Positions 39,042 through 47,733 are shown, counted from the first letter of the stretch. The stretch: DNA of 64,000 bases from Nonomuraea jabiensis (GCF_014204795.1 NZ_JACHMB010000001.1:3472001-3536000); one strand, 5' to 3'. A program made the numbers and translations. The notes: generated by a model not told the origin, from the sequence alone.

Positions 39042-39179
39042 TAACCAAGGGGTTTCCCGTCAACTGCTGTGACGTGTGCGTTAGAGTGCGATAACAAGTG
39101 CTGGTGTGTCCCGCGTGGCGCGTATGGCTGCCCGGAGCCGGGACCTCTTCGGGCACTGGGGACTCGACGGGAGACACCA

Positions 39180-39809
39180 ATGGTGGGGGTACCACTGGCT
39201 CGGCGTACCAGAAAACGGTCACGGCCGACACGCATCGGCACCGTGCTCGAATACGCCGCCATGGGGTGGCCCGTCGTGCCGGGCGCCTATCCGCTGCGTC
39301 ACGGGCCGCGCGCCTGCTCCTGTGACCGCGTCGGCTGTCCCGACCCGGGTGCCCATCCGCTCTCGCCCGCCTGGCACCTGCAGGCCACGACGGACACGGC
39401 GCTGCTGACGCGCTGGTGGCAGGCCGAGCCCGAGGCCAACGTGATCCTGCCCACCGGACGCGTGTTCGACGTCTTCGACGTACCGCTCGCCCTCGGCCTG
39501 TCGGCCCTCACCCGGATCGACAACGCCGGAGCACACCCAGGCCCGGTCGCCGCCAACGGCGACCGGGTCTTGTTCTACGTGGCCACGCGGGGCAATCCGG
39601 AGGACGAGGACGAGTGGTGGTCGTGCCAGCTCGACTGCGACCCCGCCACGATCGACGACACGCCGGGGCTGCGGTGGCACTGCCGCGACAGCTACGTCCT
39701 CGCGCCCCCTTCGGCCCTGCCCACGGGGCAGCCCGTCTCCTGGCTCCGGCCGCCGAACGGCCAGCCGCTGCCCGACCCGCTGCGCATCCTGGAGTGGCTG
39801 GCCGACTGA
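39180..39809 (+). CDS. Small stand-alone Prim-Pol (bifunctional DNA primase/polymerase) domain protein
   Basis: The 209-residue protein matches the N-terminal prim-pol domain found in actinobacterial and phage primases: GTVLEYAAMGWPVVPGAYP, the Cys-rich CSCDRVGCPDPGAHP, WWQAEPEANVILPTGRVFDVFDVP and a late SYVLAPPSAL. The acidic pair is spaced D-V-F-D rather than D-x-D, and there is no helicase domain. Catalysis is therefore uncertain, and many homologues are conserved single-domain proteins of unknown role. ATG 39180 has GGGAG at seven bases. It stands between hemB and a convergent toxin-antitoxin pair. Confidence 0.8.
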   Translation: MVGVPLARRTRKRSRPTRIGTVLEYAAMGWPVVPGAYPLRHGPRACSCDRVGCPDPGAHPLSPAWHLQATTDTALLTRWWQAEPEANVILPTGRVFDVFDVPLALGLSALTRIDNAGAHPGPVAANGDRVLFYVATRGNPEDEDEWWSCQLDCDPATIDDTPGLRWHCRDSYVLAPPSALPTGQPVSWLRPPNGQPLPDPLRILEWLAD

Positions 39810-39811
39810 GG

Positions 39812-40219
39812 TCAGAACCGGCGGATGTCGCGCTGGTCCACTTCTGTCATGATCTTCGCTACCGTGGCGAAGTCATCGTCGACGTGCAGCACCGTGAGCC
39901 CGTGGTGCACGGCGGTGGCGCACACAAGCAGATCGACTGCTCCCGCCGAGCGGTGTTGGCCGTGCTGTGTCAGCTTGTACTGCGCGTTCTCCACCCACCG
40001 CCAGGCGGATTTCGGGACGGGCGCGAGCTCGCAGAGGGAGTTGAGGTCCTCCGCCAGTTCGTCCCTGTGGGCAGGGCCGGTGGCCGAGTAGAGGAACTCC
40101 GTTCTGGTCGGCTCGCAGATCCGCAGCGGCTGCGTGGTGATGCGGTCACCCCACTTCTCGAGCACATCTGCGTTTCGCAGGATGTACCACAGCGCCGAGG
40201 TGTCGATGAGATAGGACAT
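39812..40219 (-). CDS. VapC-like PIN-domain toxin
   Basis: The 135-residue PIN ribonuclease has the expected acidic residues: Asp6 in MSYLIDTSALW, Glu41 in PTRTEFLYS, Asp96 in AGAVDLLVCATA and Asp114-116 in VLHVDDDFATVAKI. VapC toxins cut tRNA or rRNA when free of antitoxin. Its ATG overlaps the antitoxin stop as TGATG. The pair lies between hemB and hemL, on the opposite strand. Confidence 0.9.
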   Translation of the reverse strand: MSYLIDTSALWYILRNADVLEKWGDRITTQPLRICEPTRTEFLYSATGPAHRDELAEDLNSLCELAPVPKSAWRWVENAQYKLTQHGQHRSAGAVDLLVCATAVHHGLTVLHVDDDFATVAKIMTEVDQRDIRRF

Positions 40220-40452
40220 CAGGTGATGGCCTGTTTCCAGGCCGCCTTCGCCGCCTGGTGAGCGGCCGCGGCCTCGTCGAACTCGCCACGCTGGGCGCGG
40301 GCGGCGAGCCTCTCCAGCGCCTCGATCCGCTTGACCCGTGCGACATACTCCCGGAGGGCGAGGTTGACGGTGTCCTTCTTCGTCGTCGTCCCCATCATGC
40401 GCATGGCCTCTTTGAGGGCGTTGTCATCAATGTCGATCTGGGTGACTGACAC
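40219..40452 (-). CDS. VapB-like antitoxin
   Basis: The 77-residue protein has an N-terminal ribbon-helix-helix-like segment (TQIDIDDNALKEAMRMMGTTTKKDTVNLALREYVARVKRIEAL), typical of VapB DNA-binding domains. The helical acidic/Ala-rich C-terminus would clamp the toxin. GTG 40452 has AGGAGG upstream. A near-perfect palindrome 17 bases upstream (40470-40487) is the probable autoregulatory site for the toxin-antitoxin complex. Confidence 0.88.
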   Translation of the reverse strand: MSVTQIDIDDNALKEAMRMMGTTTKKDTVNLALREYVARVKRIEALERLAARAQRGEFDEAAAAHQAAKAAWKQAIT

Positions 40453-40469
40453 GCTTCCTCCTGATGTTG

Positions 40470-40487
40470 GTAACCCTTAAAGGTTAC
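40470..40487 (-). promoter_or_regulatory. Operator of the vapBC-like pair
   Basis: GTAACCCTTAAAGGTTAC is an 18-bp palindrome with one mismatched pair. It is AT-rich against a GC-rich background and lies just upstream of the antitoxin ribosome binding site, where type II antitoxins usually bind. Confidence 0.65.
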
Positions 40488-40536
40488 ATACATGACCACT
40501 ATAAGTCCCGGCCGGGGAGCCGGGGGCTGTCCCGGC

Positions 40537-40552
40537 TAACCTGGGTCGGGTG
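40537..40552 (+). promoter_or_regulatory. Leaderless promoter -10 for hemL
   Basis: TAACCT at 40537-40542 ends seven bases before GTG 40550, with GGGTCGG between and no Shine-Dalgarno. The same GGGTCGGGTG junction precedes the MacA-like gene at 15121. Confidence 0.5.
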
Positions 40553-41839
40553 AGCCGTACACAGAACTCCGAGGACCTGTTCGCCCGCGCCCGCCAGATC
40601 GTGCCCGGGGGTGTCAACTCGCCGGTGCGCGCGTTCGGCGCCGTCGGCGGGACACCGCGCTTCATGGTCTCCGGCCAGGGCCCCTACATCACCGACGTCG
40701 ACGGCAACCGGTACGTCGACCTCGTGTGCTCCTGGGGCCCCATGATCCTCGGGCACCGGCACCCCGCAGTCGTCGAGGCCGTGTCCGGGGCGGTGGCTCA
40801 CGGGTTCTCCTACGGCACCGCCACCCCCGGTGAGGTGGAGCTGGCCGAGGAGATCGTGGCCAGGGTGGCGCCGGTCGAGAAGGTGCGGCTGGTCAGCTCG
40901 GGCACCGAGGCGACGATGAGCGCGGTGCGGCTGGCCAGGGGGTTCACCGGGCGGTCGAAGGTGATCAAGTTCGCCGGGTGCTACCACGGGCACGTCGACG
41001 CGCTGCTGGCCGCGGCCGGGTCCGGGGTGGCGACGTTCGGGCTCCCCGACACGCCGGGCGTGACGGGGGCGTCGGCGGCGGACACGATCGTGCTGCCGTA
41101 CAACTCCATCGAGGCCGTCGAGGCGGCCTTCGCGGAGGCCGAGATCGCGTGCGTGATCACCGAGGCGTGCCCGGCGAACATGGGGATCGTCCCGCCCAAG
41201 GACGGGTTCAACGCGCGCCTGCGCGAGCTGTGCACGGCCCACGGCGCGCTGCTCATCGTCGACGAGGTGCTGACCGGGTTCCGCGTCTCGCCCGCGGGCT
41301 GGTACGGCCTGCAGCCGGTGGAGGCCGACCTGATGACGTTCGGGAAGGTCATGGGCGGCGGCCTGCCCGCCGCGGCCTTCGGGGGACGGGCCGAGGTGAT
41401 GGCCCTGCTCGCGCCCGAGGGGCCCGTCTATCAGGCGGGGACGCTGTCCGGCAACCCGCTGGCCTGCGCGGCCGGCCTGGCCACGCTGCGGGCCCTGGAC
41501 GCCGGGGCCTACGAGCGGGTGGACGCCGCCGCCCTCGCCGTCGGCGACGCGGCCTCCGAGGCGCTGTCGGCCGCCGGGGTGCCGCACCGGCTGCAGCGGG
41601 CGGGCAACCTGTTCTCGATCTTCTTCACGGACGCCGAGGTGACGAACTTCGCCGAGGCCAAGACGCAGGACACCGCCGCGTTCACCGCGTTCTTCCACGC
41701 GATGCTCGACCAGGGCGTCTATCTGCCGCCGTCGGCGTACGAGGCCTGGTTCCTGTCGGCCTCCCACGACGAGGAGGCGCTGGGCCGCGTGGCCGAGGCG
41801 CTGCCGGCGGCGGCGAAGGCGGCTGCCGCCGTCCTCTAG
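40550..41839 (+). CDS. hemL: Glutamate-1-semialdehyde 2,1-aminomutase
   Basis: HemL converts the HemA product to 5-aminolevulinate with pyridoxal phosphate. The 429-residue enzyme shows [60 protein letters not shown] and the PLP Lys266 in [17 protein letters not shown]. It completes the C5 pathway together with hemA, hemB, hemC and hemD but is transcribed separately. A Prim-Pol gene and the toxin-antitoxin pair lie between. GTG 40550 is supported by the leaderless -10 element. Confidence 0.97.
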   Translation: MSRTQNSEDLFARARQIVPGGVNSPVRAFGAVGGTPRFMVSGQGPYITDVDGNRYVDLVCSWGPMILGHRHPAVVEAVSGAVAHGFSYGTATPGEVELAEEIVARVAPVEKVRLVSSGTEATMSAVRLARGFTGRSKVIKFAGCYHGHVDALLAAAGSGVATFGLPDTPGVTGASAADTIVLPYNSIEAVEAAFAEAEIACVITEACPANMGIVPPKDGFNARLRELCTAHGALLIVDEVLTGFRVSPAGWYGLQPVEADLMTFGKVMGGGLPAAAFGGRAEVMALLAPEGPVYQAGTLSGNPLACAAGLATLRALDAGAYERVDAAALAVGDAASEALSAAGVPHRLQRAGNLFSIFFTDAEVTNFAEAKTQDTAAFTAFFHAMLDQGVYLPPSAYEAWFLSASHDEEALGRVAEALPAAAKAAAAVL

Positions 41840-42063
41840 GGGGTGGTGGGAGCGAGGGGGCCCGGCACTTCGAAGTCGAGCGCGATCAGGGCCAGGCCGC
41901 CGAAGGCGACGCCCGGCCCGAGCACGCGACGGGCGGTGAGCCGCTCCGCCACCTCTGCGACCCAGCGCCACGGGACTTCCCGGCGGCCGGCGGACAGCGG
42001 GGCGGGGGACGCCGCGACCATGACCGCGGCTGCGGTGGCGAGGGTGAGGTGGCGGGGCCTCAG
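41836..42063 (-). pseudogene. Remnant of a DMT/EamA-type transporter
   Basis: On the minus strand, 75 sense codons read RPRHLTLATAAAVMVAAS, a short linker, then VAERLTARRVLGPGVAFGGLALIAL. The first piece resembles the start of EamA permeases and the second closely resembles their last helix (ERLT-x-x-x-xLG...GGxALI). Full transporters have about 290 residues and ten helices, so the middle appears deleted. The start would be CTG rather than ATG. It lies divergent to a LysR gene of the type usually paired with an EamA exporter. Moderately sure; it could also be a small ORF by chance. Confidence 0.45.
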
Positions 42064-42174
42064 TCAGCGAGCGGGCTTCTGGTAGCGGATGCGCTGCTCG
42101 CGGGCCTGCTCGGCGAGGACCTTGAGGTAGGAAACGGAGCTGGGCTGCTGCTTCTTCGTCTTAAGGATTCTCAT
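42064..42174 (-). CDS. Candidate 36-residue protein divergent to the LysR gene
   Basis: ATG 42174 to TGA 42064 encodes MRILKTKKQQPSSVSYLKVL, then AEQAREQRIRYQKPAR, a basic amphipathic peptide. Nearly all codons end in G or C, as in real genes here. It is divergent from the LysR gene with a 73-base shared, AT-rich control region. It has no clear Shine-Dalgarno sequence. It is in the same frame as, and immediately before, the transporter remnant. Possibly a conserved small protein or a leader peptide; no family recognised. Confidence 0.4.
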   Translation of the reverse strand: MRILKTKKQQPSSVSYLKVLAEQAREQRIRYQKPAR

Positions 42175-42247
42175 GCATCTATTTTCATCCGCTACACATT
42201 CAACGACAAGCGAGACTTTCTACGCTAAACCATTTAGGATGACTTAC

Positions 42248-43168
42248 ATGTTGGACTTGAACCGGCTCAAGGCCCTTCACGCAGTCCATGTGTACGGGTC
42301 GGTCGGCGCGGCGGCCGACGCCCTCATGGTCACGCCCTCCGCGGTCTCCCAGCAGATCGCCAAGCTGGAGCGCGAGACCGGCGCCAGGCTCATGGAGCGC
42401 AACGGGCGCGGCGTGCGACTCACGGACGCGGCCGGCCTCCTGGCCGAGCACGCCGAGCGCATCCTCGCCCTGGTCGAGACCGCCGAGGCGGACTTCGAGG
42501 CGCTGCGCGGCGAGGTCGTCGGCCGGCTCAACATCGCGGCCTTCCCCACCGCCGTGCGCGGCCTCATGCCCGGTGCGCTCGTCTCGCTCCGGGAGCGCCA
42601 CCCCGACCTGTGGGTCCAGCTCAGCGAGCGCGAGCCGGAGCGGGTGGTGCGCGAGGTGTCCAGGGGCGAGCTCGACCTGGGCGTCATCCAGGACTGGCTC
42701 AACCGGCCCATGGCCCTGCCCGAGGGCCTGTCCAGGGCCACGCTGCTCGACGACGTGGCCGACATCGCGGTGCCCGCCGACCACCCGCTGGCCCACAACA
42801 GGGAGCTGGAGCTCGCCCAGCTGCGCGACGACCACTGGATCAGCGGGTCCCCCGGCACCGTCTGCCACGACTGGCTCGTCTTCACGCTGCGCAACGCCTC
42901 GGTGGAGCCCGTGATCGCGTGCATGGCCGACGAGTACCCGACCCAGCTCGCGCTGGTGGCGGGCGGGCTGGGGTGCGCGATCGTGCCGCGGCTCGGCCGC
43001 GACTGCGTGCCGGACGGCGTGCGGCTCGTGCCGATCATGCCGCGCCAGACGCGGCGCATCTACGCCGTGTGGCGCACGGACGCGGCCCGCCGTCCCGCGA
43101 TCAGGGCCATGGTGGAGGCGCTGGCCGAGGCGAGCAGGAAGCAGGAGAACGCCTGGGCCGTAAACTGA
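42248..43168 (+). CDS. LysR-family transcriptional regulator
   Basis: The 306-residue regulator has the winged helix MLDLNRLKALHAVHVYGSVGAAADALMVTPSAVSQQIAKLERETGARLMERNGRGVRLTDA in shortened form from residue 1 to about 60, and a periplasmic-binding-protein-like effector domain (about 90-295). I chose ATG 42248 because AGGA lies eight bases upstream; Met at 42239 is an alternative. LysR regulators commonly control the divergent gene. Here that is a very small ORF followed by what looks like a broken transporter, so the regulator may have lost its main target. Confidence 0.92.
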   Translation: MLDLNRLKALHAVHVYGSVGAAADALMVTPSAVSQQIAKLERETGARLMERNGRGVRLTDAAGLLAEHAERILALVETAEADFEALRGEVVGRLNIAAFPTAVRGLMPGALVSLRERHPDLWVQLSEREPERVVREVSRGELDLGVIQDWLNRPMALPEGLSRATLLDDVADIAVPADHPLAHNRELELAQLRDDHWISGSPGTVCHDWLVFTLRNASVEPVIACMADEYPTQLALVAGGLGCAIVPRLGRDCVPDGVRLVPIMPRQTRRIYAVWRTDAARRPAIRAMVEALAEASRKQENAWAVN

Positions 43169-43222
43169 TCCGCCGGGGCTCACGCTGCTCATGGAGGGGG
43201 AGCGGATAGGCTGTGGCACACC

Positions 43223-43861
43223 ATGGCTGAAACCACCGTCGTCCACCTGCTGCGCCACGGCGAGGTGCACAATCCCGCCGGCGTCCTGTACGGCAGGCTC
43301 CCGGGCTACCACCTGTCCGAGACGGGAAAGCTCATGGCCGAGACGGTCGCCAAGGCCGTGGGCGGCCGCGACATCGTCGCCATCTACAGCTCCCCGCTCG
43401 AGCGCGCCCTGGAGACCGCGGCGCCCCTCGCCGACAAGCTCGGCCTCGACATCGTCCAGGACGAGCGCCTGATCGAGGCGGGCAACCTGCTCCAAGGCCG
43501 CCCGGTCGGCCAGGGCCTGGCGATCCTGCGAAACCCGCGCAACTACCGCTATTTCTACAATCCGCTGCGCCCGTCCTGGGGCGAGCCGTACCCGGTGATC
43601 GTCAGGCGCATGAAGTCGGTGATCGACGACGCCAGGGCGGCGGCACGCGGGCACGAGGTGGTGCTCGTCAGCCACCAGCTCCCCATCTGGACGATCAGGT
43701 CGGCCGCCGAGGGCCGCCGGCTCTGGCACGACCCGCGGCGCAGGCAGTGCGCGCTGGCCAGCCTCACCACCCTCACCTTCGACGGCGACCGCCTCGTCAG
43801 CATCGGCTACAGCGAGCCCGCGGGGTCACTTCAGACCGGTCCGTCCGTTCCCGGGGCCTGA
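43223..43861 (+). CDS. Histidine phosphatase family protein
   Basis: The 212-residue enzyme has the RHG catalytic motif HLLRHGEVHNP, an Arg in the PLERALETA block, the acid segment RLIEAGNLLQG and the second His in VVLVSHQLPIWTI. These are the marks of the phosphoglycerate mutase-like superfamily. The gene lies directly upstream of the cytochrome c maturation genes, an order common in actinomycetes, though a functional tie is not known. ATG 43223 is preceded by TAGGCT ten bases upstream, giving a very short leader. Confidence 0.92.
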   Translation: MAETTVVHLLRHGEVHNPAGVLYGRLPGYHLSETGKLMAETVAKAVGGRDIVAIYSSPLERALETAAPLADKLGLDIVQDERLIEAGNLLQGRPVGQGLAILRNPRNYRYFYNPLRPSWGEPYPVIVRRMKSVIDDARAAARGHEVVLVSHQLPIWTIRSAAEGRRLWHDPRRRQCALASLTTLTFDGDRLVSIGYSEPAGSLQTGPSVPGA

Positions 43862-43882
43862 TGTCCGGAGCGAGGGGGCTCG

Positions 43883-43918
43883 CCGGTAGAGTTGCAAGCT
43901 CTACCGGTTGTAGTACAA
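43883..43918 (+). promoter_or_regulatory. Inverted repeats upstream of the ResA-like gene
   Basis: CCGGTAGAG (43883-43891) and CTCTACCGG (43899-43907) form perfect 9-bp arms around TTGCAAG. Directly after comes the smaller palindrome TTGTAGTACAA (43908-43918). AAGGAG of the next gene overlaps its end. It may be a terminator for the phosphatase gene or an operator for the cytochrome c genes. Confidence 0.5.
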
Positions 43919-43932
43919 GGAGATCTTCCTCC

Positions 43933-44499
43933 GTGCGCGCCAAGTCCATCTCTCTCGTCCTCCTGGGTCTGCTGGTCGCGGGCTGCGCGGGCAACCAGGG
44001 CGGCCAGCCGCAGGCCGGCGACACCCGTTTCGTCGCCGGCGACGGGAAGATGCAGGTGTTCGACGCGGGCGAGCGCAAGGCCGCGCCCGCGATCGAGGGG
44101 CCGACCCTCGACGGGGCCACCGCCTCGCTGGCCGCGCACAAGGGCAAGGTCGTGGTGATCAACTTCTGGGCGTCGTGGTGCGGGCCGTGCCGGGCGGAGG
44201 CGCCGGTGCTCAAGGAGGTCGCGGCCAAGACCAAGGCCGGCGGCGTGGAGTTCATCGGCGTCGACTTCAAGGACCGCCAGGCCGACGCGCTGGCGTTCGA
44301 ACGCACCGAGAAGACCGGCTACCCGCACATCTTCGACCAGCCGGGCAAGGTCGCGCTGGCCTTCCAGGGCACGGTGCCGCCGGCGGCCATCCCGTCCACC
44401 CTGATCATCGACAAGCAGGGCAGGATCGCCGCCAGGGCGCTCGGCGCGGTCAAGTACACCGACCTGCTCAACACCGTGACCAAGGTGCGCGATGAGTGA
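43933..44499 (+). CDS. ResA/TlpA-like thiol-disulfide oxidoreductase lipoprotein
   Basis: The 188-residue protein starts with a lipoprotein signal (lipobox LVAGC, Cys18) and carries a thioredoxin domain with redox motif WCGPC (Cys83, Cys86) in [19 protein letters not shown]. The cis-Pro segment is [12 protein letters not shown]. ResA reduces the heme-binding CXXCH of apocytochrome c outside the membrane, receiving electrons from CcdA, whose gene overlaps the end of this one by eight bases. The GTG 43933 start has AAGGAG ten bases upstream. Confidence 0.92.
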   Translation: MRAKSISLVLLGLLVAGCAGNQGGQPQAGDTRFVAGDGKMQVFDAGERKAAPAIEGPTLDGATASLAAHKGKVVVINFWASWCGPCRAEAPVLKEVAAKTKAGGVEFIGVDFKDRQADALAFERTEKTGYPHIFDQPGKVALAFQGTVPPAAIPSTLIIDKQGRIAARALGAVKYTDLLNTVTKVRDE

Positions 44500-45214
44500 C
44501 GTCGTGGCCTCGGGCTCGCTGCTGCTCGCGGTGCCGATCGCGGTGCTGGCCGGGGTCGTGTCGTTCCTGTCGCCGTGCGTGCTGCCGCTGGTGCCCGGCT
44601 ACCTGTCGTACGTGACCGGCATGAGCGCCGACCCCAAGCGGGGGCGGCTCGTGCTGGGGACGGTGCTGTTCGTGGCCGGGTTCGGGCTGGTGTTCGTGCT
44701 CAGCGGGGCGCTGTTCGGCGGGCTCGGCGCGGTCGTGCTGGGCCACATCGAGATCATCACGCGCGTGCTCGGGGTGCTGACCATCCTGCTCGGGCTCGCG
44801 TTCCTGGGGCTCGTCCCCGGGCTGATGCGCGACGTGCGCATCCACAAGGTGCCCGCCGCCGGGCTGGCCGGGGCGCCGCTGCTCGGCGTGGTGTTCGGGC
44901 TGGGGTGGACGCCGTGCATCGGGCCCACGCTGGCCGTCGTGCTGGCGCTCGGGCTCAACGAGGGCAGCGCCGCGCGTGGCGCCCTCCTGGCCGTCGCGTA
45001 CGCGCTGGGCCTCGGGCTGCCGTTCGTGGGCGCGGCGCTCGCGTACAGCAGGGCCCTGCGCACGTTCCGGGCCATCCGCAAGCACTCGCGCCTGATCACC
45101 AGGATCGGCGGCGGCATGATGGTGGCCGTCGGGGTGCTGCTCGTGACCGGGCTGTGGGGAGAGATGATCGCTGCCATGCAGGGCCTCATCGGCGGATTCG
45201 TACCGGTGATCTGA
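44492..45214 (+). CDS. ccdA: Cytochrome c biogenesis protein CcdA (DsbD transmembrane domain)
   Basis: The 240-residue protein has six membrane helices. Its two redox Cys are in [20 protein letters not shown] and [17 protein letters not shown], the conserved positions of CcdA. It carries reducing equivalents from cytoplasmic thioredoxin across the membrane to the ResA-like protein. It overlaps the upstream resA-like gene, and its stop overlaps the resB ATG by one base (TGATG), so the four genes form a tight operon. Confidence 0.95.
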   Translation: MSDVVASGSLLLAVPIAVLAGVVSFLSPCVLPLVPGYLSYVTGMSADPKRGRLVLGTVLFVAGFGLVFVLSGALFGGLGAVVLGHIEIITRVLGVLTILLGLAFLGLVPGLMRDVRIHKVPAAGLAGAPLLGVVFGLGWTPCIGPTLAVVLALGLNEGSAARGALLAVAYALGLGLPFVGAALAYSRALRTFRAIRKHSRLITRIGGGMMVAVGVLLVTGLWGEMIAAMQGLIGGFVPVI

Positions 45215-46773
45215 TGAGCGTCAAGGAGCTGGAGAAGGAGCGGGCGCCGCAGCAGGCGGGGTTCGGGCTGGTCGCCTGGCTGCGGTGGGGCTGGCGCACG
45301 CTCACCTCGATGAAGACGGCGCTGATCCTGCTCTTCCTGCTCGCGCTCGCCTCGGTGCCGGGCTCTCTGGTGCCGCAGCGCGGCGTCGACCCCGACAAGG
45401 TGGCGCAGCTCTACGACAAGAGCCCCACGCTGGCCGAGTGGTACGACAGGTTCCAGCTCTTCGAGGTGTTCACCTCGGTCTGGTTCGCGGCGATCTACCT
45501 GCTGCTGTTCACCTCGCTGATCGGCTGCATCATCCCGCGCACCGCCACCTACCTGCGCGAGGTGCGCCGCAAGCCGCCCGCCGCGCCGAAGAACCTGTCC
45601 CGCCTGCCGCACTTCGCCTCTTTCGAGGGCGATCTGCAGGTCGACCGGGCCGCCGCGCGGCTGCGCAAGCTGCGCTTCCGCGTCGTGACCGGCGACGGGT
45701 GGGTGTCGGCCGAGAAGGGCTACCTGCGCGAGACCGGAAACCTCTTCTTCCACGTCGCACTGATGGGCATCCTGCTCGCGGTCGGCTTCGGCTCCCTGTT
45801 CGGCTACCGCGGCAACGTCCTGGTCGTCGAGGGCGACGGGTTCGCCAACACGGTGGCCGCCTACGACCGGTTCATCCCCGGCAGCCAGGTCTCGGCCGAG
45901 TCGCTGGAGCCGTTCTCCTTCCAGCTGGAGGACTTCAAGGTCGCCTACCAGGTGACGGGGGAGAAGCGGGGCCAGGCGCTCGACTACACGGCCCGCCTGA
46001 AGGTCAACGACTCGCCGGGGTCGCCCGCCCGCGACTACGACCTCAAGGTCAACGACCCGCTGGAGATCAACGGCACGCAGACGTACCTGATCGGCAACGG
46101 CTACGCCCCCGTCTTCAGGGTCACCGACGGCAAGGGGCAGGTCGCCTTCGAGGGCCCGGTGCCGTGCCTCATCGAGGCCAAGGCCACGATGACCTCGGGA
46201 TGCGTGGTCAAGGTGCCCGACGCGCAGCCGTCGCAGCTGGGGTTCCTGCTGCAGTTCCTGCCCACCAGCGTGCCGCTCACGGACGGCACGTACGCCTCGG
46301 CCTTCCCCGGCGAGCTCAACCCCGAGGTGCAGCTCGTCGGGGCCTTCAGCGGCGACCTGGGGCTGCGCTCCGGCCGGCCGCAGTCGGTGTACGAGCTCGC
46401 GCCGCCCGACCTCATGAAGAAGCTCACCCCGCTGATAATGGGCAAGAGCGTGCCCAAGCCCCTCGCGGTCGGCCAGTCGATCGACCTGCCCAAGGGGGCC
46501 GGCAAGCTGGAGTTCACCGGGGTCAAGCAGTGGATCACGCTCCAGACGGCCTACGACCCCGGGCGCATGCCCGTGCTGATCGCCGCCGCCACGGCCGTCG
46601 TCGCCATCGCGCTGTCGCTGATGATCCGCCGCCGCAGGGTGTTCGTGCGGCTCGGGAACGGCGTGGTCGAGGTGGGCGGCCTGACCCGTACAGAGGGCTC
46701 CGCGGCGGGCTTCGCCGAGGAGTTCGCCGACATCGTCAAGCTTCTATCCGCAGGAGAAAAGGATGTCCGCTGA
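45214..46773 (+). CDS. resB: Cytochrome c biogenesis protein ResB
   Basis: The 519-residue membrane protein has ResB features: an initial helix pair around TSMKTALILLFLLALASVPG and FTSVWFAAIYLLLFTSLIGCIIP, then a helix LFFHVALMGILLAVGFGSLFGYRG. A large extracytoplasmic domain of about 330 residues follows, then a final helix (MPVLIAAATAVVAIALSLMI). With CcsB it forms the System II cytochrome c synthase that exports and attaches heme. ATG 45214 overlaps the ccdA stop, and its end overlaps ccsB by 11 bases. Confidence 0.95.
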   Translation: MSVKELEKERAPQQAGFGLVAWLRWGWRTLTSMKTALILLFLLALASVPGSLVPQRGVDPDKVAQLYDKSPTLAEWYDRFQLFEVFTSVWFAAIYLLLFTSLIGCIIPRTATYLREVRRKPPAAPKNLSRLPHFASFEGDLQVDRAAARLRKLRFRVVTGDGWVSAEKGYLRETGNLFFHVALMGILLAVGFGSLFGYRGNVLVVEGDGFANTVAAYDRFIPGSQVSAESLEPFSFQLEDFKVAYQVTGEKRGQALDYTARLKVNDSPGSPARDYDLKVNDPLEINGTQTYLIGNGYAPVFRVTDGKGQVAFEGPVPCLIEAKATMTSGCVVKVPDAQPSQLGFLLQFLPTSVPLTDGTYASAFPGELNPEVQLVGAFSGDLGLRSGRPQSVYELAPPDLMKKLTPLIMGKSVPKPLAVGQSIDLPKGAGKLEFTGVKQWITLQTAYDPGRMPVLIAAATAVVAIALSLMIRRRRVFVRLGNGVVEVGGLTRTEGSAAGFAEEFADIVKLLSAGEKDVR

Positions 46774-47719
46774 GCAACTCGCGGAGCTGAGCGACCTTTT
46801 CGTCGTCGCCGCCGTTCTGCTCTACTTCTTCGCCATGCTCGGGTTCGCGATCGAGCTGGCCTTCGGCAGGTCCCGGACGGGCAAGGCGGCCGCCGTCGAG
46901 CGGTCCGAGGTCAAACAGCCGGTCGCGGTCGGAGCGGGTGGGGGGCCTTCAGCCGACGGCGTGGTCGCCGACGCCGCCGAGGCCAAGGAGCCGTCAGGCG
47001 GGGCGACCAGGGCCGGCAAGGTGGCCCTGGTGCTCGCCTGGGTCGGCTGGGCGGCCAACCTCGCCGCCATCGCCACCCGCGGCATGGCCGTGGACCGGTG
47101 GCCGTGGGGCAACATGTACGAGTTCGTGGTGGCCATCTGCTTCGCCGCCGTGACCGCGTTCCTCGGCACCCAGATCCGCTACAACGTGCGCTTCCTCGGC
47201 GCCTTCGTGATGGTCACGGCGGCCCTCGGGCTCGGCCTGGCGGTCAAGTTCTTCTACACGGCGGCCGGGCCGGTCGTGCCCGCGCTGGACTCGTACTGGA
47301 TCGCCATCCACGTCACCGCCGCGATCATCGCCAGCGGCCTGTTCACGCTGGCCGGCGTCGCCGGGGTGCTCTACCTGGTGCGCGGCGACGGCATGTCGCG
47401 CCTGCCCTCGCGGGCCGACCTGGAGCGGGTGGCGCACCGGGCGATCGTGTTCTCGTTCCCGCTGTGGACGTTCGCGGTGATCGCGGGCGCGCTCTGGGCC
47501 GACCGGGCGTGGGGCCGCTACTGGGGCTGGGACCCCAAGGAGGTCTGGTCGTTCATCACCTGGGTGGCCTACGCCGCCTACCTGCACGCCAAGGTGACGG
47601 CCGGCTGGCGGGGCAGGGCCGCGACGATCGTGCAGCTGGTGGCGTTCGCCTGCCTGATGTTCAACCTGATCGGTGTCAACGTCTTCATCAGCGGCCTGCA
47701 CAGCTACGCCGACGTCTGA
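46763..47719 (+). CDS. ccsB: Cytochrome c biogenesis protein CcsB (CcsA-type heme handling protein)
   Basis: The 318-residue multi-pass protein contains the tryptophan-rich heme motif WGRYWGWDPKEVWSFITWV and the flanking conserved His residues (IAIHVTAAIIA, LHAKVTAGW). It transports heme and presents it to ResB-held apocytochrome. About 70 residues after the first helix are a variable Ala/Gly-rich loop. It ends the resA-ccdA-resB-ccsB operon; heme comes from the hem genes a few kilobases upstream. Confidence 0.95.
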   Translation: MSAEQLAELSDLFVVAAVLLYFFAMLGFAIELAFGRSRTGKAAAVERSEVKQPVAVGAGGGPSADGVVADAAEAKEPSGGATRAGKVALVLAWVGWAANLAAIATRGMAVDRWPWGNMYEFVVAICFAAVTAFLGTQIRYNVRFLGAFVMVTAALGLGLAVKFFYTAAGPVVPALDSYWIAIHVTAAIIASGLFTLAGVAGVLYLVRGDGMSRLPSRADLERVAHRAIVFSFPLWTFAVIAGALWADRAWGRYWGWDPKEVWSFITWVAYAAYLHAKVTAGWRGRAATIVQLVAFACLMFNLIGVNVFISGLHSYADV

Positions 47720-47733
47720 TCGGCTCAGACGTC
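47711..47733. terminator. Bidirectional hairpin between ccsB and the PLD_N gene
   Basis: GACGTCT (47711-47717) and AGACGTC (47727-47733) form a 7-bp stem with a 9-base loop across the ends of the two convergent genes, so it could serve both. Confidence 0.4.

Noticed and set aside
39180..40452. Prim-Pol plus toxin-antitoxin considered as an anti-phage defence island
   Set aside because: No reverse transcriptase, nuclease, Argonaute, cyclase or other defence partner is present. The Prim-Pol type is a common single-domain actinobacterial protein.
43908..43918. TTGTAGTACAA considered as a Rex operator
   Set aside because: It is too short, with a one-base centre, and lacks the TTGTGAA-N4-TTCACAA pattern.
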